Assembly (NCBI GenBank): GCA_025463965.1
Contig: JAODBN010000119.1
Coordinates: 1-12,701 of the forward strand
Length of the DNA: 12,701 nt
Direction of reading: 5' to 3'
From: Acidimicrobiaceae bacterium
Lineage (GTDB): Bacteria > Actinomycetota > Acidimicrobiia > Acidimicrobiales > Bog-793
Shown: one piece after another, positions 6,551-12,701 of the stretch
Layout: the number at the start of each line of letters is the position of its first letter
Numbering within the stretch: position 1 is the stretch's first letter
Translations under genes and position numbers: made by a program
Notes under the pieces: model-generated
Database searches by the model: none
The model's input: the letters and a program-made list of their open reading frames with translations, nothing else
Told to the model about the DNA's origin: nothing

Positions 6551-7390
6551 TTACCGGTGGGAGACCGGATCCGCCTCACCAAGCAGGTACCGAGCCGTCT
6601 CAGAGCGCTCCGGGGAGTCGAACATCTGAGCGGTCTTCCCGGTCTCGACCAGGCGGCCCTCGTAGAAGAAGATCATGTCGTCGGAGAGGCGCTTCGCCTG
6701 AGCGAGGTTGTGGGTGACGATGATCACCGTCAGCCCCGGGGTGAGGCGCCGCAAGAGCTCCTCCACCGCCTCGGTCGAGCGAGGGTCGAGCGAGGAAGTG
6801 GGCTCGTCGAGAAGCAGCACCTCCGGCTCGACCGCCAGGGCCCGGGCCAGGCAGAGCAGCTGCTGCTGCCCGCCAGAGAGACGGAACGGCGAGTCGCCGA
6901 GCCGGTCCGCCACGGCGCTCCACAGGCCGACCTCGGCGAGGCGAGTCTCGGCGATGTCGCGAAAGTCCGAGCGCCGAGCCATCCGGTGCGCACGGACGCC
7001 CGAGACGATGTTGTCCTGGATGGACATCGGGAACGGGTTCGGTCGCTGGAACACCATTCCAACCCGGCGCCGCAGCACGAGGGGGTCGATGTCTCCGTGC
7101 ACGTCCTGGCCCTCGAGGGTGATCGTCCCCCGGTTCCAGAACCCTCTCACCTTGTCGTTCATCCGGTTGAGCGAGCGCAGGAAGGTGGTCTTTCCGGAGC
7201 CGGACGGGCCGACGAGGGCAGTGATGCTGCCTCGGGGGAAGTCGACGGTGATGTCTCGCATCACCGTGGTCGAGCCGAAGCCGAGCGCCAGGTCCCGGGC
7301 AGCCATCACGGGCTGACCGTCGACGGGGCGTCGACCGTTGAGGACGAGCGTGTCCGTCCCGTGCTGGTCCTGCATCGTGGACTCGTTCAC
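6551..7390 (-). CDS. pstB: Phosphate ABC transporter ATP-binding protein PstB
   Basis: This ATPase powers the Pst importer. With the GTG start at 7390 it has 279 residues: Walker A GPSGSGKT at 61-68, SLNRMND just after it (typical of PstB), Q-loop VFQRPNPFP (113-121), ABC signature LSGGQ (171-175), Walker B VLLLDEP (191-197) and the switch histidine in VTHN (225-228). The position after LSGGQQQ, normally Arg in ABC proteins, is Leu178 (CTG at 6859-6857). I prefer GTG 7390 because TACGTT, a -10-like box, ends 7 nt before it and no Shine-Dalgarno is visible, which suggests a leaderless message. ATG 7375 would give 274 residues and is the main alternative. It is the first gene of the run and is divergent from phoU. 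A PHO-type repeat lies upstream. Usually pstB is last in the operon. Confidence 0.93.
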   Translation of the reverse strand: MNESTMQDQHGTDTLVLNGRRPVDGQPVMAARDLALGFGSTTVMRDITVDFPRGSITALVGPSGSGKTTFLRSLNRMNDKVRGFWNRGTITLEGQDVHGDIDPLVLRRRVGMVFQRPNPFPMSIQDNIVSGVRAHRMARRSDFRDIAETRLAEVGLWSAVADRLGDSPFRLSGGQQQLLCLARALAVEPEVLLLDEPTSSLDPRSTEAVEELLRRLTPGLTVIIVTHNLAQAKRLSDDMIFFYEGRLVETGKTAQMFDSPERSETARYLLGEADPVSHR

Positions 7391-7397
7391 GCTGGCG

Positions 7398-7403
7398 AAC
7401 GTA
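7398..7403 (-). promoter_or_regulatory. Candidate -10 box of the pst operon
   Basis: TACGTT on the minus strand matches TANNNT and ends 7 nt before the GTG at 7390, as expected for a leaderless transcript. The -35 position reads GGGAGC, far from TTGACA, which fits a promoter that needs an activator. Confidence 0.45.
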
Positions 7404-7441
7404 TCGGCGGGACCTGAACCGCTCCCCAACAGCGCGCGACC

Positions 7442-7463
7442 AATAGGTGACGGAACGGTGAAA
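7442..7463 (-). promoter_or_regulatory. PHO-box-like direct repeat upstream of pstB
   Basis: On the minus strand two adjacent 11-nt units read TTTCACCGTTC and CGTCACCTATT, sharing the TCACC core with an 11-nt period. The first seven bases match the actinomycete PhoP unit GTTCACC at 6 of 7 and 5 of 7 positions. A further half-match (GTTCAGG, 7419-7413) lies in phase 33 bp downstream. The last TCACC core is 42 nt from the pstB -10 box, almost the same gap as at the strong PHO box upstream of the 8284 gene. This is a moderate match in the right place. Confidence 0.45.
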
Positions 7464-7528
7464 CCTTCAGGAGCGCCCACGGTACGCGCGAGAACTCCCC
7501 ACGGAGGGGCGCTTTGGCCGCGCGGCTG

Positions 7529-7534
7529 TACGGT
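7529..7534 (+). promoter_or_regulatory. Candidate -10 box of phoU
   Basis: TACGGT matches TANNNT and ends 6 nt before the phoU ATG at 7541, pointing to a leaderless transcript. No -35 match or Shine-Dalgarno is evident. The pst PHO-like repeat is about 65 bp upstream and oriented the other way. Confidence 0.45.
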
Positions 7535-7540
7535 GCGAGC

Positions 7541-8173
7541 ATGGCCCAGAAACCCGATGACCGCACCTTGGCAATCGCCATCGACCGCCAGGTCATCCAG
7601 CTCTTCGCGCTCGTGAGCGACGCCGTCGCCGGGGCGACCCACGCGCTGCTCGCAGGAGACCGGGCCGCGGCCAAGGCGCTGGTGGCGAGGGAGGAGGAGG
7701 TCGACGCCCTCTACCGCGACATCGAGCAGACCGTCCAGGACCGGATCGCCGAAGGGGCGGGATCACCGCAGGCGCTTCGCTACCTCATCGCCGTGCTCGG
7801 CGTGCTGCCAGAGCTCGAGCGCAGCGGCGACCTCGCAGAGCACATCGCCCGCCGCGCGACGAGAGGGATCACCACCGAGATGTCGGCGCGCGCTCGCGGC
7901 CTGGTCGAACGGATGGGCGAAGTCGCTTCGGCGATGTGGCGCATGTCTGCGGACGCCTTCGGCGACCGGGCGCCGGCCGTCGCTGATCGCCTCGACGAGC
8001 TGGACGACGAGATGGACGAGCTGCACGGCACGTTCATCACCGAGCTCGCGGGTGGTGGGATGTCGGTGCCGGTCGTGATCGAGCTCGTCTTGGTGGGCCG
8101 CTTCTACGAGCGCCTCGGGGACCACGCGGTGAACATCGCCCGCCGCGTGCCCGCGCGCTCGGGTCTCCTCTGA
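7541..8173 (+). CDS. phoU: Phosphate signalling regulator PhoU
   Basis: This 210-residue cytoplasmic protein represses Pho signalling when phosphate is plentiful, linking the Pst transporter to the sensor kinase. The two PhoU repeats are visible. The first carries LERSGDLAEHIA (92-103) and the second YERLGDHAVNIA (189-200); the E/D motifs in these helices bind metal clusters in PhoU structures. The length is normal for the family (about 210-240). The ATG at 7541 starts MAQKPDDRTL. The frame could extend to a TTG at 7514, but a -10-like TACGGT sits 6 nt before 7541 and no ribosome binding site is seen, so a leaderless start at 7541 is favoured. It is divergent from pstB, with 150 nt between the starts, whereas in many bacteria phoU is the last gene of the pst operon. 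Confidence 0.93.
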   Translation: MAQKPDDRTLAIAIDRQVIQLFALVSDAVAGATHALLAGDRAAAKALVAREEEVDALYRDIEQTVQDRIAEGAGSPQALRYLIAVLGVLPELERSGDLAEHIARRATRGITTEMSARARGLVERMGEVASAMWRMSADAFGDRAPAVADRLDELDDEMDELHGTFITELAGGGMSVPVVIELVLVGRFYERLGDHAVNIARRVPARSGLL

Positions 8174-8190
8174 GGCTGGCGCCCAGGACG

Positions 8191-8234
8191 GGTCGCCTGC
8201 CGTTCACCTTGCGTTCACTTGCGGGTCGCCACGG
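8191..8234 (+). promoter_or_regulatory. PHO box: four 11-nt direct repeat units
   Basis: Four back-to-back 11-nt units are present: GGTCGCCTGCC (8191), GTTCACCTTGC (8202), GTTCACTTGCG (8213) and GGTCGCCACGG (8224). The central two match the actinomycete PhoP/RegX3 unit (GTTCACC plus four less conserved bases) at 7 of 7 and 6 of 7 positions. The outer two are degenerate copies in exact phase. They lie upstream of a -10 box at 8272 and the 8284 gene, on the same strand. PhoP binding is inferred from pattern; the phoP and phoR genes are not in the window. Confidence 0.72.
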
Positions 8235-8243
8235 GGTCGCAGT

Positions 8244-8270
8244 CCCCGGCGCCGGGATCTATCGCCGGGG
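8244..8270. repeat. Inverted repeats between the PHO box and the -10 box
   Basis: CCCCGGCG (8244-8251) and CGCCGGGG (8263-8270) form perfect 8-bp arms 11 nt apart. The left arm overlaps another palindrome, CCCGGCGCCGGG (8245-8256). The two structures exclude each other. They occupy the -35/spacer region of the 8284 promoter and also lie 70 nt after the phoU stop. They could be an operator or a weak phoU terminator; there is no T-run. Confidence 0.45.
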
Positions 8271-8271
8271 T

Positions 8272-8277
8272 TAGCTT
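8272..8277 (+). promoter_or_regulatory. -10 box of the 8284 gene
   Basis: TAGCTT matches TANNNT and ends 6 nt before the GTG at 8284, so transcription would start at the first base of the start codon. No -35 consensus lies at the expected place (GCGCCG), consistent with activation from the PHO box upstream. Confidence 0.5.
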
Positions 8278-8283
8278 GGGGAC

Positions 8284-8697
8284 GTGTCCTCTCGCCACGT
8301 CCCCGGGATCGTTCTCGAGCGACGCACCGCCCGCTCGGTAGCGCTCGGCGTGGCGGGCCTGCGAGCTGTGCTCGGAGTGAGCGCGCTTGCGATGCCGGGG
8401 TGGGTGGCCGCTCCCTGGATCGGACGGGAGGCCGCCGCGACTCCCGGTGCTCGCCTTCTCGGGCGAGCGCTCGGAGGCCGGGACCTGGCACTGGGCCTCG
8501 GCGCCCTCCTCGCTGCGCAGCACGACGCACCGCTGCGGGGCTGGGTGGAGGCGGGCCTGCTCTCGGACACCGGCGACACGCTGGCCACGCTCCTCGCCTT
8601 CAAAAAGCTCCCCCGTTTCACGCGTTGGCTGATCCTCGCGACGACACTCGGGGCCGTTGCTGCCGCCGCCCTGTGCGCTCCCTTCCTCGACGCCTGA
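8284..8697 (+). CDS. Small membrane protein, predicted Pho-regulated
   Basis: I do not recognise the function of this 137-residue protein; it resembles uncharacterised actinobacterial membrane proteins with a GRxLGxRDLALGLG-type motif. The basic N-terminus (ERRTARS) is followed by hydrophobic segments at about 18-45, 65-79 and 115-133. Conserved-looking motifs are LLGRALGGRDLALGLGALL (58-76) and SDTGDTLATLLAF (94-106). The start is a GTG at 8284 with no Shine-Dalgarno but a -10 box 6 nt upstream, so the message is probably leaderless. A strong PHO box lies 50-93 nt upstream. The gene follows phoU by 110 nt and could also be read through from it. Its last 80 nt overlap the 3' end of the opposing coupling-protein gene. 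Coding status is supported by G/C-rich third positions and coherent hydrophobicity. Confidence 0.78.
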   Translation: MSSRHVPGIVLERRTARSVALGVAGLRAVLGVSALAMPGWVAAPWIGREAAATPGARLLGRALGGRDLALGLGALLAAQHDAPLRGWVEAGLLSDTGDTLATLLAFKKLPRFTRWLILATTLGAVAAAALCAPFLDA

Positions 8698-10378
8698 GTC
8701 GGCGTTCGCCGGGGCTCAGCCGGTAAAAGGGGCGAAGCACGAGCTTGATCGGCGGCAAGTGACCGTAGAGCAAGACGGCCTGGCCGGGCTGCAGGCGCCG
8801 GAGAGCGTCGCCCGGCGCAAGACGGCGCAGGGCCGAGCTCCGGGTGCGAGTGTGTCGGCCCGAAGACTCGATGCTCGTCGAGTCGCTCCAATGTTCTTCC
8901 TCTCCGATGAGGCGGCTCACCTGGTCCAAGGTCGAGGGATCGGCGACGCCGGAGCAGACGAGCTTGGCCCGGTGGTTGTTGATCACCGTCGCGGCCTTGG
9001 GGCCGTACCTCGCCTCGAGCTGGGCGAGGTCCTGCCACAGGGTGACGAGCTGGATCCCGTGCGAGGCGGCGGTCGCCGCCACGGCATCGAGCCCGGCTAA
9101 TGGAGCGACGTTGGCCGCCTCGTCGAGCACGACGAGCAACGGCGGATCGAGCGGGCGCGCTGCTCGGGACGCCTCGGTGAACGCGGCGTCGAGAAACGAG
9201 CGCAGCAGCGCCACGAATGCAGCCTGGAGACGGTCCTGCTCGTGCGCCGGCGCCACGAGGTAGCAAGTCCCCCACTCTCCGCCGGTCACGAAGGCCGCCG
9301 GGTCGATGTCGCATCGCGCCGCCGAGCGGGCGACCGCGGGATCCGCCCAGGCCGCGAGCACGGTCTCCGCGGTGGCGTACACCGAGCTGCGCTGGCGATC
9401 CTCTCTGGCAAAGCTCGCCCCGGCTGCCTGCAACGCGGCGGGCTCCCCGGCGCGCTCCAGTGCGACCAGCACCTCGCTGACCTCCTCGGTGTCCACCCAA
9501 CGAACGAGATCTTCCATCTGTGCGTGTGAGGTGGCCGCCGCGAACAAGAGCGGAGCGAGCAGCTTCTCGGCCGTGGCGTACCAAAAGCCGGCGTCTTCCA
9601 TGCCCCCGACCCCGGCACGAGCCACCGAGCACAGCGATGCAGCCACCTGGCGCGCTCCGGACCAGCTCCCGGCCGCGGCGAGCGGCGACCAGCCGGCCCC
9701 CGGACGCCCCGAGACCTCGGTGGGGTCGTACACCAGAACCGGGCCGAGGCTCTGACGGGCCTCGCCCGTGGCCCGGACGAGGTCGGTCTTCACGCTCGTC
9801 GCCACGACCGGGCCGTCCCACTCGAGGATCGCCGGGATGGCGAGCCCCGAGGTCTTCCCGGATTGGGTGGGCCCGACGACGAGCAGTGAGTGGCCGGCTT
9901 CCACGGCGAGCAGTCGGCCGCTGGCCCGTCCGACGACCACCCGCCCCCCGCCCGGGCGCGGGACCGCCAGTCGGCCCAGCTCCGTCCTGCTCGCCCAACG
10001 TGCCGCCTCGGCCGGTCGCTTGGAGGGCCGCAGCTTCTCGCTCCGGTGGCTGACGCGGCGAAGTCCCAGGGCGCCGAGCGCCACCGCCGCGGCGAGGAGG
10101 ACGAGCCCTCCTGCGTAGGGCAGCCTTCCTGGCGGCAGCAGATGCCGGAGCCCGCGCGGCCAGGCATCCCGCGGATCTCCCGGGTGCGACAAGAGGCGTA
10201 CGAGCAGGCCAGGGGACGAGGCGAGGCCGATCTCGTGCCATCCCCGGCCAGTCAGCACCCCGGCGATCCCGCCGAGGAGCCAGCAGACCAGCGAGCCGGT
10301 GGCGACGGCGACGGCAACGAGGAGAACACCCACTCCTCCCGCGTCGGTCGGCGCCCGACTCGGCGGGCGACCGCTCAC
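8618..10378 (-). CDS. VirD4/TraG-family type IV coupling protein
   Basis: This 586-residue membrane ATPase would bring DNA or protein substrates to a type IV secretion/conjugation channel. Two N-terminal membrane helices (about 16-42 and 90-106) precede the ATPase domain: Walker A GPTQSGKT at 169-176, VVATSVKTDLV (191-201), Walker B LLVVLDEAANVAP (414-426), TLWQDLAQLEARYG (446-459) and NNHRAKLVCSG (467-477). This order is typical of VirD4/TraG proteins. The start is the GTG at 10378, which overlaps the upstream stop as GTGA; the frame is open further but would lie inside the upstream gene. The last 25 residues, mostly Arg, Gln and Ser, are encoded in the stretch that overlaps the 8284 gene antisense and lie beyond the usual domain end. 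No relaxase is in the window, so transfer ability is not shown. Confidence 0.88.
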   Translation of the reverse strand: MSGRPPSRAPTDAGGVGVLLVAVAVATGSLVCWLLGGIAGVLTGRGWHEIGLASSPGLLVRLLSHPGDPRDAWPRGLRHLLPPGRLPYAGGLVLLAAAVALGALGLRRVSHRSEKLRPSKRPAEAARWASRTELGRLAVPRPGGGRVVVGRASGRLLAVEAGHSLLVVGPTQSGKTSGLAIPAILEWDGPVVATSVKTDLVRATGEARQSLGPVLVYDPTEVSGRPGAGWSPLAAAGSWSGARQVAASLCSVARAGVGGMEDAGFWYATAEKLLAPLLFAAATSHAQMEDLVRWVDTEEVSEVLVALERAGEPAALQAAGASFAREDRQRSSVYATAETVLAAWADPAVARSAARCDIDPAAFVTGGEWGTCYLVAPAHEQDRLQAAFVALLRSFLDAAFTEASRAARPLDPPLLVVLDEAANVAPLAGLDAVAATAASHGIQLVTLWQDLAQLEARYGPKAATVINNHRAKLVCSGVADPSTLDQVSRLIGEEEHWSDSTSIESSGRHTRTRSSALRRLAPGDALRRLQPGQAVLLYGHLPPIKLVLRPFYRLSPGERRLRRRGRERTGRRQQRPRVSSRGSANA

Positions 10379-11613
10379 GTGCCAGCGCGCAGCGCTGAAT
10401 CGGTGTCCACGAGGGCAACCTCGTCCGGACCGATGCGGTGCTCCACGAGGTGGGTCCGGCCGCCGACCCGCCACAGCGCGACGCCGCGGGGAAGGCGCGA
10501 AAGGAGCCCCGCCTCGCGCTCGTTGAGGCCAAGCGCCTCGGAGGCGGCCGACACCTCGGAGGCCGACTGCGCGTAACACACGAGCGTCTCGGAGTCGGCG
10601 AGCAGCCCCTCGGCTACCTGGGCCGCGACACTGCCTCGGGGCCCCGAGGCCGCCAGGTCAGAGACCCGGTGCACGACCGCCATGTTCGCCACGCCGTTCG
10701 CCCGGGCGAGCTTCCACGACGATTGCAGGAAGCGTGCGACGCCCAGGTCGTCGAGCACGGCCCAGGCCTCGTCGACCACAAGCAGGCTCTGCTGGCCCCG
10801 CCGCGCTGCCTCCCGCCAGCCGGGCTCCAGGGAGGCCACCGCGCAGGCGACGAGCGCTGGCAACGCGGGGGAACGGAACAGCGCGGAGAGGTCGAGGATG
10901 ACCGCCGGCCCGTCGAGGCGAAGCCCCGGTGACGTCAACCCGTCGAAGATCCCTGCGAGCTCACCGCGCACCAGCCGTCGCAGCGCGAGCGCGCACGAGC
11001 GAGTCTCGCTCCGCAAGCCCTCTCGGTCCGTGCGAAGCGCGCGGGCGGATTCGACCGGCGGGTCGAGCAGCGACTCGACGACCTCGACGATCGTCGGCGC
11101 CCGGCCCGCCGCGCGCGCGGACGCCTCGGCGAGCGCGGGCTCTAGCCCGGCATGCTCGGCCGGCTCGAGCGGTCGCCCAAGGCTGGTCGCAGCAAGGCCC
11201 GCCAGCAGGGACAGGCGCCGGCCGTCCCGACCCGGTCCTTCATGGCCGTCGAGCGGATTGACCCGGAGACGGCCTCCGGGCGCCAGGCGGACGGGGACCG
11301 AGTCGAGTGCCGCGGCGAGCGGGCCGTACTCGCCCTTCGGGTCGAGCACGACGATGCGCCGCCCGAACGCGGCGTGGCGATAGAGGTAGGTCTTGAGGAG
11401 GGCGCTCTTTCCCCGCCCGATCTGGCCGAGCACGAGCAGGTTGGGATTGGTCACAAGACCGGCCCCGTACAGCGCGAACGGATCGTGCACGAACGCTCCC
11501 CCGTGGAGATCCCTGCCGACGAGTACTCCTCGTTCGAGCAAGGGCCGCGTCGCCACGAAGGGGTAGGCCGCACCGAGCTGAGCGGTCGTGGCCTCGTGGG
11601 CAGGCACCCTCAT
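10375..11613 (-). CDS. VirB4/TraC-like ATPase domain protein of a conjugation system
   Basis: This 412-residue P-loop ATPase resembles the C-terminal half of VirB4/TraC, the motor of type IV secretion. Walker A is GQIGRGKS (63-70), VVLDPKGEY (88-96) follows, and Walker B is LLVVDEAWAVL (277-287). KLARANGVANMAVVHRVSDL (301-320) and CYAQSASEVSAA (346-357) match the sensor and C-terminal motifs. No membrane helix is seen, so it should sit on the inner membrane face. I chose the ATG at 11613 because it overlaps the upstream stop as ATGA; an ATG two codons earlier (11619) is also possible. Its stop overlaps the next start as GTGA. The VirB4 N-terminal domain appears to be a separate protein encoded just upstream. 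It lacks the length of full VirB4 (about 800 residues). Confidence 0.87.
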   Translation of the reverse strand: MRVPAHEATTAQLGAAYPFVATRPLLERGVLVGRDLHGGAFVHDPFALYGAGLVTNPNLLVLGQIGRGKSALLKTYLYRHAAFGRRIVVLDPKGEYGPLAAALDSVPVRLAPGGRLRVNPLDGHEGPGRDGRRLSLLAGLAATSLGRPLEPAEHAGLEPALAEASARAAGRAPTIVEVVESLLDPPVESARALRTDREGLRSETRSCALALRRLVRGELAGIFDGLTSPGLRLDGPAVILDLSALFRSPALPALVACAVASLEPGWREAARRGQQSLLVVDEAWAVLDDLGVARFLQSSWKLARANGVANMAVVHRVSDLAASGPRGSVAAQVAEGLLADSETLVCYAQSASEVSAASEALGLNEREAGLLSRLPRGVALWRVGGRTHLVEHRIGPDEVALVDTDSALRAGT

Positions 11614-12701
11614 CGGCATCCCCGCCCGAGTGGCAACGTCCAGGTGAACGCTTGGTCCTGAAGGCCGTCCAGCCGGCGTAGCTCCAATCGAGCGAGCGCC
11701 GCCGTCTGCTCGAGGCGCCGGCGCGCCCTCGCCAGTTCTTCCGGATCGGGCGCGCTGACCGTCAGGTAGCCCGAGAAGCGGTAGCCGGCATGGCCCTCGG
11801 CGAGCTCGCTCTCCCGGCGAAGCACTGCCTCGCGCTCGCCATGGGAGCGGGCGGTGAGCGCGAACCCGTGCCGAGCGCGCAGCTCCGCGTCGGCCGCCTG
11901 CGAGGTACGTGCGTGCTCGGCCGAGCGCACCGCGCGACCTGGGGCCAGCGGAGCCATGGTGAGCGAGAGCGTCCGACGATCGCTGCCTTGAAGGAGGAGG
12001 GGCACGAGGAAGTCGCTTGGCACGTCGTGGCGGGGCCACTCGGAAATCCAGTAGGTGGAGTGCCACAGCGCGTCGGTTCGGACGGCCGACCAGGTCACCT
12101 GGAGTGAAGCGGGCCAAGGCGAGGCCGCCTCTCCGGCGGTGGCCGGTTGTGCCAGGCACGCTCGGCGCAGCGCCGCGCCGAGAGCGGGGCCAGACAGTGC
12201 TCCTTGCACCGTCAAGCCGGAGTCACGACAGCGCTGCTCGAACGCGCCGAGCTCCGCCTTGAGCCGCTCGGCCGCCGGAGACGGCAACGCACCCGGCTCC
12301 CGCCGCGAACGCGCACCTGGCAGTCGAACAGCGACGACGAGAAGCAGCTCATGGACGAGGCCGCCGCGCTCGGAACGCAGGAGCGCTTCGTAGGAGGCCC
12401 GCGCGGCGACGGACGCGTCGGCCGCGATGGGTGAGGCAACGGCGCTCGGTCGGGCCACACCGGCGGGAAAGCCGGCGGCGGGCACTGTCCGTTCGACCCA
12501 CTGGAGCCGGTGAATCGCTCCCGCCTCCTGAGCACAGGTGGCGAGCACGGCACTCCACGCCGCGACGCGCGAGGCGCGTTGGGCCTCGTCGAGCAACGCG
12601 AAACTGCCGGCTCCAATGGACAGCACCGCGACCGCTGAACCCGCCCGACGATCGAGCACCACGCCTGGCCTGGTCCTTCCCTGACCGGCGAGCTCGGTGA
12701 G
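11610..12701 (-). CDS. SCO6880-like conjugation protein, 5' end beyond the window
   Basis: The last 363 codons are present and the frame is open to the window edge; an internal GTG at 12662 is not a likely start because family-like sequence (GVVLDRRAGSAVAVL) spans it. The region resembles the SCO6880-type proteins of actinobacteria, which sit beside a VirB4-like ATPase and correspond roughly to the VirB4/TraC N-terminal part. Features seen are RAGSAVAVLSIGAGSFALLD, IHRLQWVERTVP, WHSTYWISEWPRHDV, then ESELAEGHAGYRFSGYLTVSA and a helical stretch ending LPLGRGCR. Full-length relatives have N-terminal membrane helices, which would lie outside the window. The stop overlaps the next start as ATGA, so the two proteins are probably made together and act as one split motor. 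The family name rests on remembered motifs, not a search. Confidence 0.7.
   Translation of the reverse strand, partial: LTELAGQGRTRPGVVLDRRAGSAVAVLSIGAGSFALLDEAQRASRVAAWSAVLATCAQEAGAIHRLQWVERTVPAAGFPAGVARPSAVASPIAADASVAARASYEALLRSERGGLVHELLLVVAVRLPGARSRREPGALPSPAAERLKAELGAFEQRCRDSGLTVQGALSGPALGAALRRACLAQPATAGEAASPWPASLQVTWSAVRTDALWHSTYWISEWPRHDVPSDFLVPLLLQGSDRRTLSLTMAPLAPGRAVRSAEHARTSQAADAELRARHGFALTARSHGEREAVLRRESELAEGHAGYRFSGYLTVSAPDPEELARARRRLEQTAALARLELRRLDGLQDQAFTWTLPLGRGCR

Noticed and set aside
8174..8283. tRNA gene or attachment site at the border of the conjugation block
   Set aside because: No tRNA cloverleaf or flanking direct repeat could be seen; the interval is explained by the PHO box and promoter.
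8271..10532. 753-codon minus-strand frame, longer than the coupling-protein frame it overlaps
   Set aside because: Its translation is low-complexity Arg/Gly/Ala, whereas the other frame has intact Walker motifs and membrane helices.

Overview
The window is GC-rich DNA with strong G/C at third codon positions. It appears to come from an actinomycete-type bacterium. Three things suggest this: an actinobacterial-style PHO box (11-nt direct repeats of GTTCACC), several apparently leaderless genes in which a TANNNT -10 box sits 6-7 nt before the start codon, and a conjugation-type gene set of the kind found in Actinomycetota. An acidimicrobial lineage is possible, but the sequence alone does not prove it.

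Layout. (1) 1-633, minus strand: tatA, then a small multi-span membrane protein cut by the window edge. (2) 836-2950, plus strand: a single-chain 2-oxoacid dehydrogenase E1 (alpha and beta halves fused), preceded by a leader with a possible leaderless 9-codon ORF and a hairpin over the likely ribosome binding site. (3) 3024-7390, minus strand: a high-affinity phosphate ABC transporter in the unusual order pstB-pstS-pstC-pstA. phoU (7541-8173) is divergent from it. (4) 8191-8697, plus strand: a four-unit PHO box, a -10 box and a leaderless gene for an unrecognised small membrane protein. (5) 8618-12701, minus strand: three conjugation-type genes joined by 4-nt overlaps, encoding an SCO6880-like protein (5' end beyond the window), a VirB4/TraC-like ATPase and a VirD4/TraG-like coupling protein.

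How they work together. PstS captures phosphate outside the membrane, PstC and PstA form the channel, PstB powers it, and PhoU links transporter state to the (unseen) sensor kinase. PHO-type repeats occur upstream of both pstB and the 8284 gene at nearly the same distance from the -10 box, so the small membrane protein is predicted to be a new phosphate-starvation gene. The conjugation genes look like a separate functional block, and their boundary with the phosphate genes falls in the convergent overlap at 8618-8697. No tRNA, integrase, insertion sequence or CRISPR array is visible. No stretch over 300 bases lacks a gene; the longest gap is about 200 bases, between tatA and the E1 gene. I see no wholly new multi-protein system; the most interesting signals are regulatory.
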